Counted from the stretch's first letter, positions 36,801-44,865 are shown. The stretch is 64,000 nt of DNA from Magnetococcales bacterium (GCA_015231375.1 JADGBT010000003.1:90730-154729), one strand, 5' to 3'. Numbers and translations: made by a program. Notes: generated by a model from the letters alone, not told the origin.

Positions 36801-38550
36801 AGGTCTCGCGCAGTTGCAGTTCCGAGAGCTTGCGATGGGTGACATCCTCCTGGATGCAGACGAAATGGGTCACCTGCCCCTCGGCGTTGACCAGGGGCGA
36901 AAGGGAGGCGTGGGTCCAGAAAAGACTGCCATCCTTGCGCACGCTCTGGAACTCCTCCCGCCACGCCTGCCCGGCGCGCAGAATCTCCCACATGCGGTCG
37001 TAGTCGCCACCGGACTTGGCCTGAGCCTGAAGAATCAACGGCGTGGTGCCCAGAGTCTCCTCCGGCGCGTAACCGGTGAGCTGGGTGAATTTCTGATTGA
37101 CGTACTCGATGCGGCCCGAGGCGTCGGTGATCAGCACGATGTTGGGACTCTGCTCCACCGCCGTGGAGAGCTTGAGGATCAACGCCTCGTCGGCCCGTTT
37201 CTCCTCCAGCAGCCGATCCTTGCGGATGGCGGCATCCAGGGTGTTGGCGGCCAGTTGCATGGCGTCGATCTCGCCGGAACTCCAGGTCCGTTCCCGACGG
37301 CAATCCTCGAAACCCAGCAATCCCCAAAACGTGTCGTGAACCAGAATCGGCATCACGGCGATGGACAGAATCCCCCGTTCGGACAAAAAGGCCCGCTCCT
37401 CTTCCGGAAAGTCCCGGGTGCGGCCGAACAGATGCTCGCCGACGACGAACCGCTCCTTCCAGCGGGACAGCCCGAACCGGTCCAGGGGGCACTCGTGGTA
37501 GCGTCCATCCTCTTTCTGGGCCAAGATGCCGTGCGCGGTCCACTCGTGGATCAAGGTGATCAACAGGCCCCCGTTCTCTTCCACATTGGCTTTGAGGATG
37601 TAGGCCCGGCTGACGTTGGCCGCCACGCCCAGATCCTGCAACACCACGTCGATGTTTTGTCGCCACCCCCCGTGAAACAACAACCGCTGGGCAATGGCGG
37701 CCACGGTGTTCAACACCCGGGTGCGTTTGGCGACCTGCTCTTCCAGGATCTGACGGTGATGGGCCAGCTCTTTTTCCGCCTTCTTGCGCCGCTTGGACTC
37801 CCGCACCGCCAACACGCCGAACGCCAAGGTGTTGGCCAACTCGGTGAGCAACTCCACCTCCACGGCGCTGAAGGCGCGCGGGGTGTGGGCGTAGATGTTC
37901 AACACCCCGAACAGGCTCTCCCGATCCAGCAGCGGCAATGCCACCGCCGAAGCGTAACCGTAGCGCATGGCCTGTCGCTGCCACACCCCGGTGGAGCGGT
38001 TGACCAGAATGTCGTGCATGGGGGTGGGCGCGCGGTTGCGAATGGCGGTGCGGGCCGGTTCCTGCAAGTTGCCGGACTCCAGCCAGGTCTGCCGAAAATC
38101 CTGCATCCGCTCCGGATCCAGCCGGGAATGGGCCACCGGCACGATGGTCCGCTCCGGATCCGACTCCACAAAGCCGCACCAGGCGAAATGGTATCCGCCC
38201 ACCTCCACCAGCAGCGTGCAGGCGCGCGCCAGGATCACCACGTCGCTTTTTTCCTGGTTGACCAGTTTGTGACACTGTTCCAGCAGGGTCAAAGCCCGGT
38301 TGGCGGCGGTCAACTCCTGCTTGGCCTTGAACTGACGCCGCACATCCCGCTGCAAACGGGCGTGCATGGTCACCAGCAACGCCGTGAACGCCAGACCTCC
38401 CAGCAACAAGACCCAACGCCAACTGCCGCTCTCATGCACCGGTTGATACGAGAGCCACCAGGAGACGAACGTGGCCAATCCCCCCAATCCGGCGATCAGG
38501 ATCGTCAACAGATGCTGCCGCCACCATCCCCGGAACGCCACACCGTTCAT
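33898..38550 (-). CDS. Hybrid sensor histidine kinase (GAF-GAF-PAS-PAS-HK-REC-REC-Hpt)
   Basis: A 1550-residue BarA-type hybrid kinase. Two membrane helices (~14-34 and ~44-62) are separated by only a few periplasmic residues. Sensor modules are two GAF-like domains (~85-250, ~275-445), PAS domains (~455-575 and ~585-710) and a further GAF-like region (~715-870). HisKA has the phospho-acceptor H903 (NMSHEVRTPMNG), and the ATPase has NAIKF, DTGIGI and GTGLGL (~1020-1086). Two receivers have D1192 (VDLHMPEVDG) and D1332 (MDMQMPVMDG). A C-terminal Hpt domain has H1485 (AAHALKSNSATVG). The full phosphorelay is thus on one chain; the final response regulator is not nearby. Its ATG overlaps the preceding HAD gene stop (ATGA). 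Confidence 0.95.
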   Translation of the reverse strand: MNGVAFRGWWRQHLLTILIAGLGGLATFVSWWLSYQPVHESGSWRWVLLLGGLAFTALLVTMHARLQRDVRRQFKAKQELTAANRALTLLEQCHKLVNQEKSDVVILARACTLLVEVGGYHFAWCGFVESDPERTIVPVAHSRLDPERMQDFRQTWLESGNLQEPARTAIRNRAPTPMHDILVNRSTGVWQRQAMRYGYASAVALPLLDRESLFGVLNIYAHTPRAFSAVEVELLTELANTLAFGVLAVRESKRRKKAEKELAHHRQILEEQVAKRTRVLNTVAAIAQRLLFHGGWRQNIDVVLQDLGVAANVSRAYILKANVEENGGLLITLIHEWTAHGILAQKEDGRYHECPLDRFGLSRWKERFVVGEHLFGRTRDFPEEERAFLSERGILSIAVMPILVHDTFWGLLGFEDCRRERTWSSGEIDAMQLAANTLDAAIRKDRLLEEKRADEALILKLSTAVEQSPNIVLITDASGRIEYVNQKFTQLTGYAPEETLGTTPLILQAQAKSGGDYDRMWEILRAGQAWREEFQSVRKDGSLFWTHASLSPLVNAEGQVTHFVCIQEDVTHRKLSELQLRETFDKLIRSENRLQAILDNMPSLVFLKDFSGRYVLVNRPFSETFQLDPAAIIGCRDEELFPEEIAQGFIESDRTVLQRGVAADVDMIIPMGADRRIFHTIRFPVVIDDSGHSSICGVATDITDRRIAQARLLRSKQAQDILNGLLFAAMDQSLFLWEFIRDALARILSAPWFVPDGRGAIHLFGAGEGGGDVVCQIGLSDAGREERAGKALLETAWGVQTPGIVFIDADSWPGGVIPGLPGGGWGYYSAPLSPGGQVKGVIQVFLPPTHVRGRDEEDFLSTVRNTLAGIVEKKILDRQLILAKEKAESASHAKSTFLANMSHEVRTPMNGVIGMLTLLGKTRMNPMQRQYLAVATHSAELQLSVLNDILDFSKIEAGKLVLEQIPFDLREVVDSVGTMLSGTAYGKGLELAIHVSWRIHPELIGDAVRLRQVLINLAGNAIKFTQSGEVTIRADLVEDDPERVRIRFHVIDTGIGIAAQARDTLFQPFVQADDSTTRRFGGTGLGLVIARQIVEAMGGVIGLASQPGAGSIFWFEVEFGKTPGSRGADLPALGRVRVLVVDDNETHRTILENYLHVWGVWCRSAVSGSEALSALREAARSPGEGFDVVIVDLHMPEVDGLAVARSIHADPGFPPVGVMLLSNGVHLEESVLSEAGVGAFIMKPVGPKRLARALELLVHPSGPREAEPMDGVVSRAAAAFVGKVLLVEDTFVNQQVAASMLKQMGLEVEIAKDGEEGVAKAFAGRPDVILMDMQMPVMDGLEATRRIREWEGLRGHGEPVPILAMTANALSGDRERCLEAGMNDYLAKPVLWDALAGKLSQWLPIHEPELEWVPPSPVAREIPDEGKAQFLDLVCLERFWNAMKAVPGTFSLVIEEFLASSPHLLQAIERGGINGEPEVVRAAAHALKSNSATVGAMALSELCAVIEKAARERDTLPAVRLHPAAVAAFQAAQPGLQEALERESIPVFGE

Positions 38551-39242
38551 GGCCGGTTTCCCGATCCGGAATCATCCGGGAGTCCCAACTCCCGGAAGTC
38601 CAGCACGCTGACGAACCGCCCCGGCGGATTGGGAGGCGCCGTGGAACTGGGATGACGCACCTGACGCAAATGGGCAATGCCGAACGCGCTGGCCGCGTTC
38701 AACACCGACTCGGAGTCGTCCACCAGCAGCGTGCTGGCCGGATCGAAATCCAGACGCCGGGCCAAAGCCGGCCAGAAGGATTCCTGCTCCTTGGCCCATC
38801 CCACCTCGTGACTGGTGATGACCGAGGTCAGATAATCGCCGATGGGGGTACGGGCCAGTTTCAGGCCCAAAGAGAGCGGATGGGCGTTGGTGACCAGATG
38901 GATCGGACGCCCGGAAGCCTGCACCGCCTCCAGAAACGGCAATACATGAGGATGCACCGCGATCAGATGGGCCACGTCCTCTTTCAGGAGAGGAATGTCC
39001 AGTCCCAGCCGTTCCGACCAATGGTGCAGGTCATACCAGGCCAACGTGCCCTGGTGTTCCTGATAGGCGGCCAACACCTCGTCGCGCGCCCGCTCGACCG
39101 CGATCCCGTGTTTCCGGGCATAGGCGTCCGGCACGGTGCTACGAAAAAACACATCGTCGAAATGCAGATCCAGCAAGGTGCCGTCCATGTCGAGCAGCAC
39201 CACCCGAATCCCGGACCAGGACAGCGACGGGTCGGGACTCAC
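38547..39242 (-). CDS. HAD-family phosphatase, YrfG/GMP-IMP nucleotidase-like
   Basis: A 231-residue haloacid dehalogenase hydrolase. Motif I is LLDMDGTLLDLHFDD (~16-30), motif II is HLVTNAHP (~113-120), with a Lys near 150 and motif III LLVDDSESVLNAA (~170-182). LDLHFDD and the general layout match E. coli YrfG, a purine-nucleotide 5'-nucleotidase; substrate assignment is by similarity only. Translation starts with GTG overlapping the argJ stop (GTGA) and ends in an ATGA overlap with the hybrid kinase, giving a tightly coupled three-gene unit. Confidence 0.88.
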   Translation of the reverse strand: MSPDPSLSWSGIRVVLLDMDGTLLDLHFDDVFFRSTVPDAYARKHGIAVERARDEVLAAYQEHQGTLAWYDLHHWSERLGLDIPLLKEDVAHLIAVHPHVLPFLEAVQASGRPIHLVTNAHPLSLGLKLARTPIGDYLTSVITSHEVGWAKEQESFWPALARRLDFDPASTLLVDDSESVLNAASAFGIAHLRQVRHPSSTAPPNPPGRFVSVLDFRELGLPDDSGSGNRP

Positions 39243-40465
39243 GTTCGATAATCCGCATTGATCGTGATGTAGTCGTGGGTCAGGTCACATGTCCAGACCG
39301 TGCGTTCTCCGGCACCCACCGCCAGATCCAGACGGATGACGATCTCTGGACGGGCCATGACCGCAGCCCCCTTGTTTTCGGTGTACCCTTCGGCCAACTG
39401 GCCCCGCTCCAGCACCAGCACATCCCCGAGCCACAAGGAGACGGCCTCCGGCGACACGGACACCCCGGACGCCCCCACCGCCGCCAGGATCCGGCCCCAG
39501 TTGGGATCGCTGCCCGCCAACGCGGTCTTGACCAAAGGACTGTTGGCAATGGCCATGGCGGCCTGTTTGGCCTCCGGGTCGCTGGCCGCGCCGGAAACGG
39601 TGATGGCGACAAACTTGCTGGCCCCCTCTCCGTCCCGCACGATCCCCTGGGCCAACTCCCGACACAGCGACTCCAGAATATCGGCCAAAGGGGCGGCCCG
39701 AGGCGCGTCGGGATCGTCAAGGATCCCGTGACCCGCTCCCCCGGAGGCGAACAGCAGCGCCGTATCGTTGGTGGACTGATCCCCATCCACGGAGATGGCA
39801 TTGAAACTGGTCTCCACGGCCCGCTCCAGCAGAATTTGCAGCGTTGCCGGGGCCACCGCCGCGTCGGTGAACAAAAAGGCCAGCATGGTGGCCATGTCGG
39901 GACGGATCATGCCCGCCCCCTTGGCCATGCCGATCAGCGTGACCGTCTTGCCGTCGATCAGACAGGAGCGGGTCACCAGTTTGGGAAAGGTGTCGGTGGT
40001 CATGATGGCCCGGGCGGCCCGCAACCACCCTTCGCTCTCCAGGGAAGCGCGCAGCGTCGGCAGGGATTCCAGCATCCGTTCCAAAGGCAAGGGCACGCCG
40101 ATCACCCCGGTGGAGGCGACAAAGATCTCGGCCTCCGGCACCTCCAGCAAACGCGCCACCTCTGCGCAGATCTCCAGGGCGGCGTGCATGCCTCCCGGTC
40201 CGGTGACCGCGTTGGCATTGCCCGAATTGACCACCAGTCCCCGCGCCACGCCTGAAGCCAGGCGTTGTCGGCACAAAACCACCGGCGCGGCCTGCACCCG
40301 GTTGCGGGTGAACACGCCCGCCACAGTGGTTTCCGGATCCATGGCCACCAGCAACAGGTCATCGCGTTCGCGTTTGCCGTTTTTAATGCCACACGCCACG
40401 CTGGACAGACGAAATCCGGCCAAAGGCGGCAGGGAGGAAGGGGTATGCAGGGGGCCGACGGCCAT
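39239..40465 (-). CDS. argJ: Glutamate N-acetyltransferase / amino-acid acetyltransferase
   Basis: ArgJ transfers acetyl from N-acetylornithine to glutamate in the cyclic arginine pathway and may also use acetyl-CoA. The 408-residue precursor self-cleaves before the nucleophile T193 in KGAGMIRPDMATMLAFLFTD (GAGMIRPDMATML). Other landmarks are VFTRNRVQAAPV near 51-62 and NSGNANAVTG near 80-89. The ATG at 40465 is preferred because GGGAG lies seven bases upstream and it gives the family's usual N terminus; 40504 is the longest possible start. It is the first gene of the argJ-HAD-hybrid kinase unit. Confidence 0.95.
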   Translation of the reverse strand: MAVGPLHTPSSLPPLAGFRLSSVACGIKNGKRERDDLLLVAMDPETTVAGVFTRNRVQAAPVVLCRQRLASGVARGLVVNSGNANAVTGPGGMHAALEICAEVARLLEVPEAEIFVASTGVIGVPLPLERMLESLPTLRASLESEGWLRAARAIMTTDTFPKLVTRSCLIDGKTVTLIGMAKGAGMIRPDMATMLAFLFTDAAVAPATLQILLERAVETSFNAISVDGDQSTNDTALLFASGGAGHGILDDPDAPRAAPLADILESLCRELAQGIVRDGEGASKFVAITVSGAASDPEAKQAAMAIANSPLVKTALAGSDPNWGRILAAVGASGVSVSPEAVSLWLGDVLVLERGQLAEGYTENKGAAVMARPEIVIRLDLAVGAGERTVWTCDLTHDYITINADYRT

Positions 40466-40571
40466 GGAGAATCTCCCGGTCTTGGGTTGATCTGGCATGA
40501 TCATTGAATTTTGCCAGAATAGACAAAAAACGGACTCACGGATCGTTGACGATTATAAGGAAACACACACC

Positions 40572-40775
40572 ATGGGACAATACATGACCATCCGAATTCC
40601 CCCCCGACGCGAATGGTTCGGCGACATGGAGCCGGAATATGAAGAAATCATGGAATGGAAATGCCTTTCGGGATGGGAAGCACAACAACACACCCCCGAC
40701 GGACTTCCCTTGAGCTGGCGGGCCATGATCGCCTCTTCCCGGAAGACGCGCGGCACCAATCGCCTGGGCGCCTGA
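40572..40775 (+). CDS. Small hypothetical protein (67 aa)
   Basis: A 67-residue protein, mixed charged and Trp-rich (REWFGDMEPEYEEIMEWK, LSGWEAQQH, LSWRAM), with no signal or membrane segment. AAGGA lies nine bases before the ATG at 40572, and the frame is closed soon after. Together these favour a real small gene over a chance frame. Function unknown. It sits alone between the divergent argJ unit and the oxidoreductase gene. Confidence 0.5.
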   Translation: MGQYMTIRIPPRREWFGDMEPEYEEIMEWKCLSGWEAQQHTPDGLPLSWRAMIASSRKTRGTNRLGA

Positions 40776-40890
40776 CAGCCGTTGCGGACAGGAGACCCAT
40801 CCGGCCTCCCGAGGATCGCCCTGACAGGATTCTTTAAACGTTGGAGGGGGTCATGGCACTCTTTTCCTCACGGCGGAGGCACCCTCCCCC

Positions 40891-41883
40891 ATGACCGTGC
40901 GACTGGCGATTCTGGGCATCTCGGGCATTGCCCACCACTATGTCAAGACCATCCGCTCCATGTCCGGCGTGATGGTGGCTGCCGCCTGGGGACGCAGCCC
41001 GGAGCGGACCAGCGCCTTTGCCCAGACCCATGGCATTCCCCGGGTCGCTTCCACGCTCGAAGCGGTCTTGAACGACCCGGACGTGGACGGCGTGCTGATT
41101 CTGACCGAACCGGCGCGCCACATCGAGCTGGCCACCCTGGCGTTGGCGCACGACAAGCCCATGCTGATCGAAAAGCCGCTGGGGGTGGATCTGGCCGCCT
41201 GTCGGCAGTTCGCCGCCCGCGCCCAAAGCTCGCCGCTGCCCATCGGCGTGGTCTCTCCGTACCGCTTCAATCCGATTCTGGAAACGATCAAGCAACAGCT
41301 CGACGCGCTGGATCCCGCCTCTCCCAAGTTGGCGCAACTGACCATTCTATGGCCACGCAACCGGGAATATTATCAGCAAGGATCAGGCTGGCGGGCACGA
41401 GAGGGAGCGGTGCTGATCAATCAGGGGATCCACTGGCTGGACGCGATGAACTGGTTTTTTGGCGCTCCCGTGCGCATCGAGGCCCGTTCTCTGAGCAGTC
41501 GGGAATTTTTGCGTTGCGCGGATAGCAGCGCGGCGCTGATCGCCTATGCGCACAACGCCACGCTGCTGGTGGCCGCCGGCACGTTCGTCGCGCAGAAACG
41601 CCCGGACGAATTGCGCATCCACCACGCCACCGGCACCTTCGACTATACCCGCATGGCCGGACCCCCACCCCCCAGGAACCTCCGGGAGAAGATCGCCCGC
41701 CGTCTGCTCGGCGAGCGGATCTGGCCCCCGGCACTCCCGGACCCGATGCAACGCCAACTGGAGGATTTCATCCAGGCCATCCAGACCCACCGCCCCCCCA
41801 AAGTCACCCTCGCCCATGGCCTGCTGGCCCTGGAGGTGGCATTGGCGGCCAGCGGGCTGGATGGCGAGAACCGGACCGGATGA
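40891..41883 (+). CDS. Gfo/Idh/MocA-family oxidoreductase
   Basis: 330 residues. The N-terminal Rossmann fold has LAILGISGIAHHYVKTI, where the usual GxGxxG is changed to GISGIA. It contains the family signature EKPLGVDLAACRQF (catalytic Lys of EKP near 94), and the C-terminal half holds the substrate-binding sheet with GVVSPYRFNP and NQGIHWLDAMNWFFG (H of the usual GxHxxD pair). Such enzymes oxidise or reduce sugars and cyclitols with NAD(P); the substrate is not predictable. GGAGG lies 11 bases before the ATG. It ends four bases before the convergent lipoprotein gene. Confidence 0.88.
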   Translation: MTVRLAILGISGIAHHYVKTIRSMSGVMVAAAWGRSPERTSAFAQTHGIPRVASTLEAVLNDPDVDGVLILTEPARHIELATLALAHDKPMLIEKPLGVDLAACRQFAARAQSSPLPIGVVSPYRFNPILETIKQQLDALDPASPKLAQLTILWPRNREYYQQGSGWRAREGAVLINQGIHWLDAMNWFFGAPVRIEARSLSSREFLRCADSSAALIAYAHNATLLVAAGTFVAQKRPDELRIHHATGTFDYTRMAGPPPPRNLREKIARRLLGERIWPPALPDPMQRQLEDFIQAIQTHRPPKVTLAHGLLALEVALAASGLDGENRTG

Positions 41884-41887
41884 GGCT

Positions 41888-43138
41888 CTACTTCTTGTCT
41901 TTCACAACCAACATGTCACGCAAATCCTGCAACTGGGTCGAAATGGTATAGAAGGTGTTCCAGCAGGACGAATCCTTTTCGGAGTCACACCCCTCTCTTT
42001 CTTTGAACGCATCCTGCCGACCCGACCACAAGACCGGCAGATCTTTCACCGTGCCGCTACCCATCACCGAGGAGTTGGTCACTTTGTACATGCGCGACAG
42101 GGCCAAAGAGAACTCAAGCTTGGTCGTTGCCAAAGCGACCAATGGCCGGGAGGCGATTTTCGACAATTCGTCAATCGTCGCCGACAACGCCATCTCCACT
42201 CTCTTGATCTCCTCCATCTCCGTAAAGGCTGCGGTATGCTTGGCCTGGAAGATCGTGGTCGGCACCCCGTAGAATTTTCTGGTCGCCAACCTCAACAGAT
42301 CATTATCAGACTGCGATGATGGCTTATCAAGTAAATTCTCACAGATAACAGACTTTGTGCGTACATTTACTTCAGAAGGAACACTAGCAATTGTACGTAC
42401 ATTACCTATAGGACGAATATCAGTACAGTCTCCGTTACCCTCCTTAACAATACCCTTTCCCAAGAACAAATGACTCACCCGAATTCCACCGACCACACCA
42501 AAACCAGACCGGTTCTTGCTTTCTGACATACTTAAACCAAAGATCTTGCCAATCATCATTCTGGACTCGGCATCTGTATGGGCATTCCAGGTATAGACAA
42601 TCATGCCCGGCTTGCTCAACGCCTGATTCAAAGTCTCCAGACTCTCTTGATACTTGACATCCTTGGCTGCGAGATCCGTAGCGAGAATGGTTCGTTTGCC
42701 ATCCCTGGTCGCCGCATCACCCTGGCTCCCATTCAACTCGACATTCACATCAAATTTGACCAACTCCAGTTTCGCATGCAGGTATTGTTCCGCCCGGCTC
42801 ACGACCTTGGCAATCGCATTGCGCACCTGAATCACATCACCGTTGGTCACATTCGCACCCACGGTGCGCGTCCGATAAAAACTATCCGTCCCCGTGGGTG
42901 CAAAACACACAACGGAATCCACGCTGCGACTCGCTTTGTTGTAACACCAGTCACCGGGAGACAACATCGGCATCAGACCGAGCAGAGAAATGCTCTTGGT
43001 CTGCGTGACCTTGGAATCCTTCCCCACCATCTCGCTTTCCGAGGACACATCGTCGAACGATGTCACCATGGCTGGCGGCAGGTTGGCGGCACAGCCGGAA
43101 AACAGTAAAGACACAGCCAGAAGCGCACCTCTTTTCAT
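41888..43138 (-). CDS. Hypothetical outer-membrane or periplasmic lipoprotein
   Basis: A 416-residue protein with a lipoprotein signal (KRGALLAVSLLFSGC; Cys near 16 in the LFSGC lipobox). I recognise no domain. The mature part is mixed alpha/beta in character, with a paired-Cys feature (EGCDSEKDSSCWN) near the C terminus that could form a disulfide. Its base composition becomes AT-richer towards its start (42.3-43.1 kb), matching the AT-rich stretch to 44.4 kb, so it may be acquired. The start at 43138 fits the AAGGGGGAG upstream better than the ATG at 43147, which is only two bases from it. Confidence 0.65.
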   Translation of the reverse strand: MKRGALLAVSLLFSGCAANLPPAMVTSFDDVSSESEMVGKDSKVTQTKSISLLGLMPMLSPGDWCYNKASRSVDSVVCFAPTGTDSFYRTRTVGANVTNGDVIQVRNAIAKVVSRAEQYLHAKLELVKFDVNVELNGSQGDAATRDGKRTILATDLAAKDVKYQESLETLNQALSKPGMIVYTWNAHTDAESRMMIGKIFGLSMSESKNRSGFGVVGGIRVSHLFLGKGIVKEGNGDCTDIRPIGNVRTIASVPSEVNVRTKSVICENLLDKPSSQSDNDLLRLATRKFYGVPTTIFQAKHTAAFTEMEEIKRVEMALSATIDELSKIASRPLVALATTKLEFSLALSRMYKVTNSSVMGSGTVKDLPVLWSGRQDAFKEREGCDSEKDSSCWNTFYTISTQLQDLRDMLVVKDKK

Positions 43139-43526
43139 GTTTTGCATGACTCCCCCTTTTAATGACTGGATTTCGTTATTTTTCCCTATTAAGAATCAGG
43201 AAACTCCATAACAAAATAGTGAAGTGATTCATATGATGCAACGCTTCACAATGAGTCATCGAAAGAAAATATCAAACATACAAAATAAACCAAAAAATAA
43301 TACCGTCAACAAAACCATCCTGACTAGCCAATGGTACACCAGCAAATTATTATAGTATAACAAATTCGGCGACTTATGAATATATTAAGTAGTTGATAAC
43401 CCGTACTGATTTGACAGGTTGGCTGACCCCAATTTCCTGGCAAGCCAGCCATTTCAAACCAGTCATTTCAGCATGGTTGCCCCACGAGTGGTCCGCATCT
43501 GCGCACCATCACCTGTCACGCACCGT

Positions 43527-43555
43527 TTGACAAATGTGACCAAGAAAAGGATTAT
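43527..43555 (+). promoter_or_regulatory. Probable promoter of the 43614 gene
   Basis: TTGACA at 43527-43532 and GATTAT at 43550-43555 are separated by 17 bp. The -35 is perfect and the -10 matches four of six bases. Its position supports the ATG at 43614 over an upstream in-frame start at 43419. Confidence 0.5.
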
Positions 43556-43576
43556 GAACCGGTGTGGGTGGGATTT

Positions 43577-43612
43577 GCCAGAAAGGGATCAACTGCCAGA
43601 AAGGGATCAACT
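43577..43612. repeat. Tandem 18-bp repeat duplicating a ribosome binding site
   Basis: GCCAGAAAGGGATCAACT occurs twice without a gap, at 43577-43594 and 43595-43612. The second AAAGGGA is correctly spaced (seven bases) from the ATG at 43614. The first is a spare copy 18 bases further away. Confidence 0.85.
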
Positions 43613-43613
43613 G

Positions 43614-44360
43614 ATGGAATCTAATAAATTTTTGCACTTTTGCACGTCAAATCGGGCCGTTGCCTTAGGTCAGCACAAGGCATTTGTCCAAGGCATTGAG
43701 AACCATGTGATAACGGTTTTTCAAGATATTGAACAAGATGGAGAGGATTTTATTAAGCAAGAATATGATAGACTGTGTTCAGCCCCTGGATGGGAGGATG
43801 GACCAGATTGTGCCGATCTGGCTGAATTAGCCCAAGCCAGAGGGGAAGAAAACTTTCAAAATCTTTTGTTTGTCAAAGGACAAATGATGAATCTGGCGAC
43901 AGCCGGAATATATCATCTGTGGGAAAAGACACTCAAATCTTTCCTGGAACGAGAAGCCCCTTTTTCTCCAAATCAGTGTTTCGGTGAAGACACAAGAAAG
44001 ACCATCCAAGAAGCCAAATTTGGAAAGATTCAAGAATGGTTAAAAGCGTGGAGTTTTTGCGAGCATCAAGATGCTTTAAATATTATAGATCGCCTCCACA
44101 CGTTAAGTCTTGTCGCCAATACGATCAAACACGGTGCAGGTTCTTCTTGTAAAAAATTATTTGAGAAAGATTCTGTTTTTTTTAAGGGTCCATATCCACA
44201 TCTATCACCTGATGAGATTTTGCGACTCACAAACTTAAGCCATCCAGATCCTGACAATCTCTGGATAACTTCTGAGAGATTTTATGATCTTGCTGGCATT
44301 ATTGAACAATTCTGGAATATAATGCCAGAACGAATTTATGTCTCTTACGGCGAAATTTAA
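43614..44360 (+). CDS. Helical protein of unknown function, HEPN-like motif
   Basis: A 248-residue, mostly helical protein with no signal or membrane segment. It has a long N-terminal helical half (GIENHVITVFQDIEQDGEDF, split by charged turns) and LATAGIYHLWEKTLKSFLE. The segment LVANTIKHGAGSSCKKL near 180 resembles the NxxKHG-type motif found in HEPN-superfamily and abortive-infection-type proteins; I class it as HEPN-like only tentatively. Codon use is AT-rich, unlike the core genes of the window. The ATG at 43614 is supported by promoter, ribosome site and reading frame. The broken DUF4258 gene begins directly at its stop. Confidence 0.6.
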   Translation: MESNKFLHFCTSNRAVALGQHKAFVQGIENHVITVFQDIEQDGEDFIKQEYDRLCSAPGWEDGPDCADLAELAQARGEENFQNLLFVKGQMMNLATAGIYHLWEKTLKSFLEREAPFSPNQCFGEDTRKTIQEAKFGKIQEWLKAWSFCEHQDALNIIDRLHTLSLVANTIKHGAGSSCKKLFEKDSVFFKGPYPHLSPDEILRLTNLSHPDPDNLWITSERFYDLAGIIEQFWNIMPERIYVSYGEI

Positions 44361-44641
44361 TAAATATCATCTTACGTCAACATGCCTTGCAGCGAATGTT
44401 CGAATGAAAGATATCCATGAAGAATATTTGCAATGTCCTGCTTCATGGGCGTATGATCGAAGAGTATCCAGAGGACACCCCTTACCCAAGCAGCCTGTGG
44501 TTGGGCAAGGGTAAACAGTGCAAACCTTTGCATGTGGTCGTGGCAGAGAATGCAGAAAAGCAAAAAATCATCATCACCGTTTACCACCCAAATCCGACCT
44601 TGTGGTTGTCGGATTGGAGCACCCGGAGGAACAGACCATGA
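44360..44641 (+). pseudogene. DUF4258 protein, disrupted by in-frame TGA
   Basis: Read in the frame of 44417-44641, the sequence gives ILRQHALQRMFE, a TGA at 44405-44407, then KISMKNICNVLLHGRMIEEYPEDTPYPSSLWLG (quoted in parts: KISMKNICNV, GRMIEEYPED) and VVVAENAEKQKIIITVYHP. DUF4258 proteins normally read HAxxRMxER-(K)IS at this point, so the TGA sits where an Arg codon (CGA to TGA, one transition) is expected. An upstream in-frame ATG is also missing; ATA at 44360 is where one would fit. An ATG at 44417 could still give a 74-residue remnant, but it lacks the conserved HAxxRM part. The end overlaps the next gene by ATGA. Confidence 0.75.
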
Positions 44642-44865
44642 AATGCGCCGTTTGCAAACACGGAGAGACCAAACCGGGCACGACCAGCGTGACCCTGGAA
44701 CGCAGAGGGGCCACCTTGGTGTTTCGCGAGGTGCCAGCCTTGATCTGTGATAATTGTGGCGAGATTTATCATGACGAAGCGGTGGTGACCCAATTGATGC
44801 AACGGGCGGAAGAGGCTGTGCGCGCCGGGGTTGAGATTGATGTCAGACGGTATGCCGTGGCATGA
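44638..44865 (+). CDS. YgiT-type zinc-finger protein (MqsA-N-like antitoxin)
   Basis: A 75-residue protein with two CxxC knuckles, CAVCKHGETKPGTTSV at the N terminus and LICDNCGEIYHDE near 37, and the VTLERRGATLVFREVPA strand pattern between them. This is the zinc-binding N-terminal module of MqsA/YgiT antitoxins without the C-terminal DNA-binding domain. Such genes routinely follow DUF4258 genes as a two-gene module. It overlaps the disrupted DUF4258 gene by four bases. It is intact although its partner is broken, so it would be an orphan antitoxin. Confidence 0.88.
   Translation: MKCAVCKHGETKPGTTSVTLERRGATLVFREVPALICDNCGEIYHDEAVVTQLMQRAEEAVRAGVEIDVRRYAVA

Larger units (their letters stand above)
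43139..43613. other. AT-rich non-coding region with plus-strand promoter
   Basis: No gene is supported, although a reading frame is open from 43419. The region is strongly AT-rich between 43200 and 43400, with A/T runs and no clear repeat family. Near its right end are a promoter-like pair (43527-43555) and a duplicated ribosome-binding segment (43577-43612), both serving the gene at 43614. Confidence 0.6.

Noticed and set aside
33721..38655. A 1644-codon open frame on the plus strand antisense to the hybrid kinase
   Set aside because: The minus strand has unmistakable kinase domains throughout; the antisense frame is His/Gln/Gly-rich with no domain, as expected from GC-biased codons read in reverse.
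40498..40504. Upstream ATG pair as the argJ start
   Set aside because: No ribosome site; the ATG at 40465 has GGGAG at correct spacing and the family N terminus.
43419..43613. In-frame upstream extension of the 43614 gene
   Set aside because: The promoter-like pair at 43527-43555 and the ribosome site just before 43614 make the extension untranslated leader.
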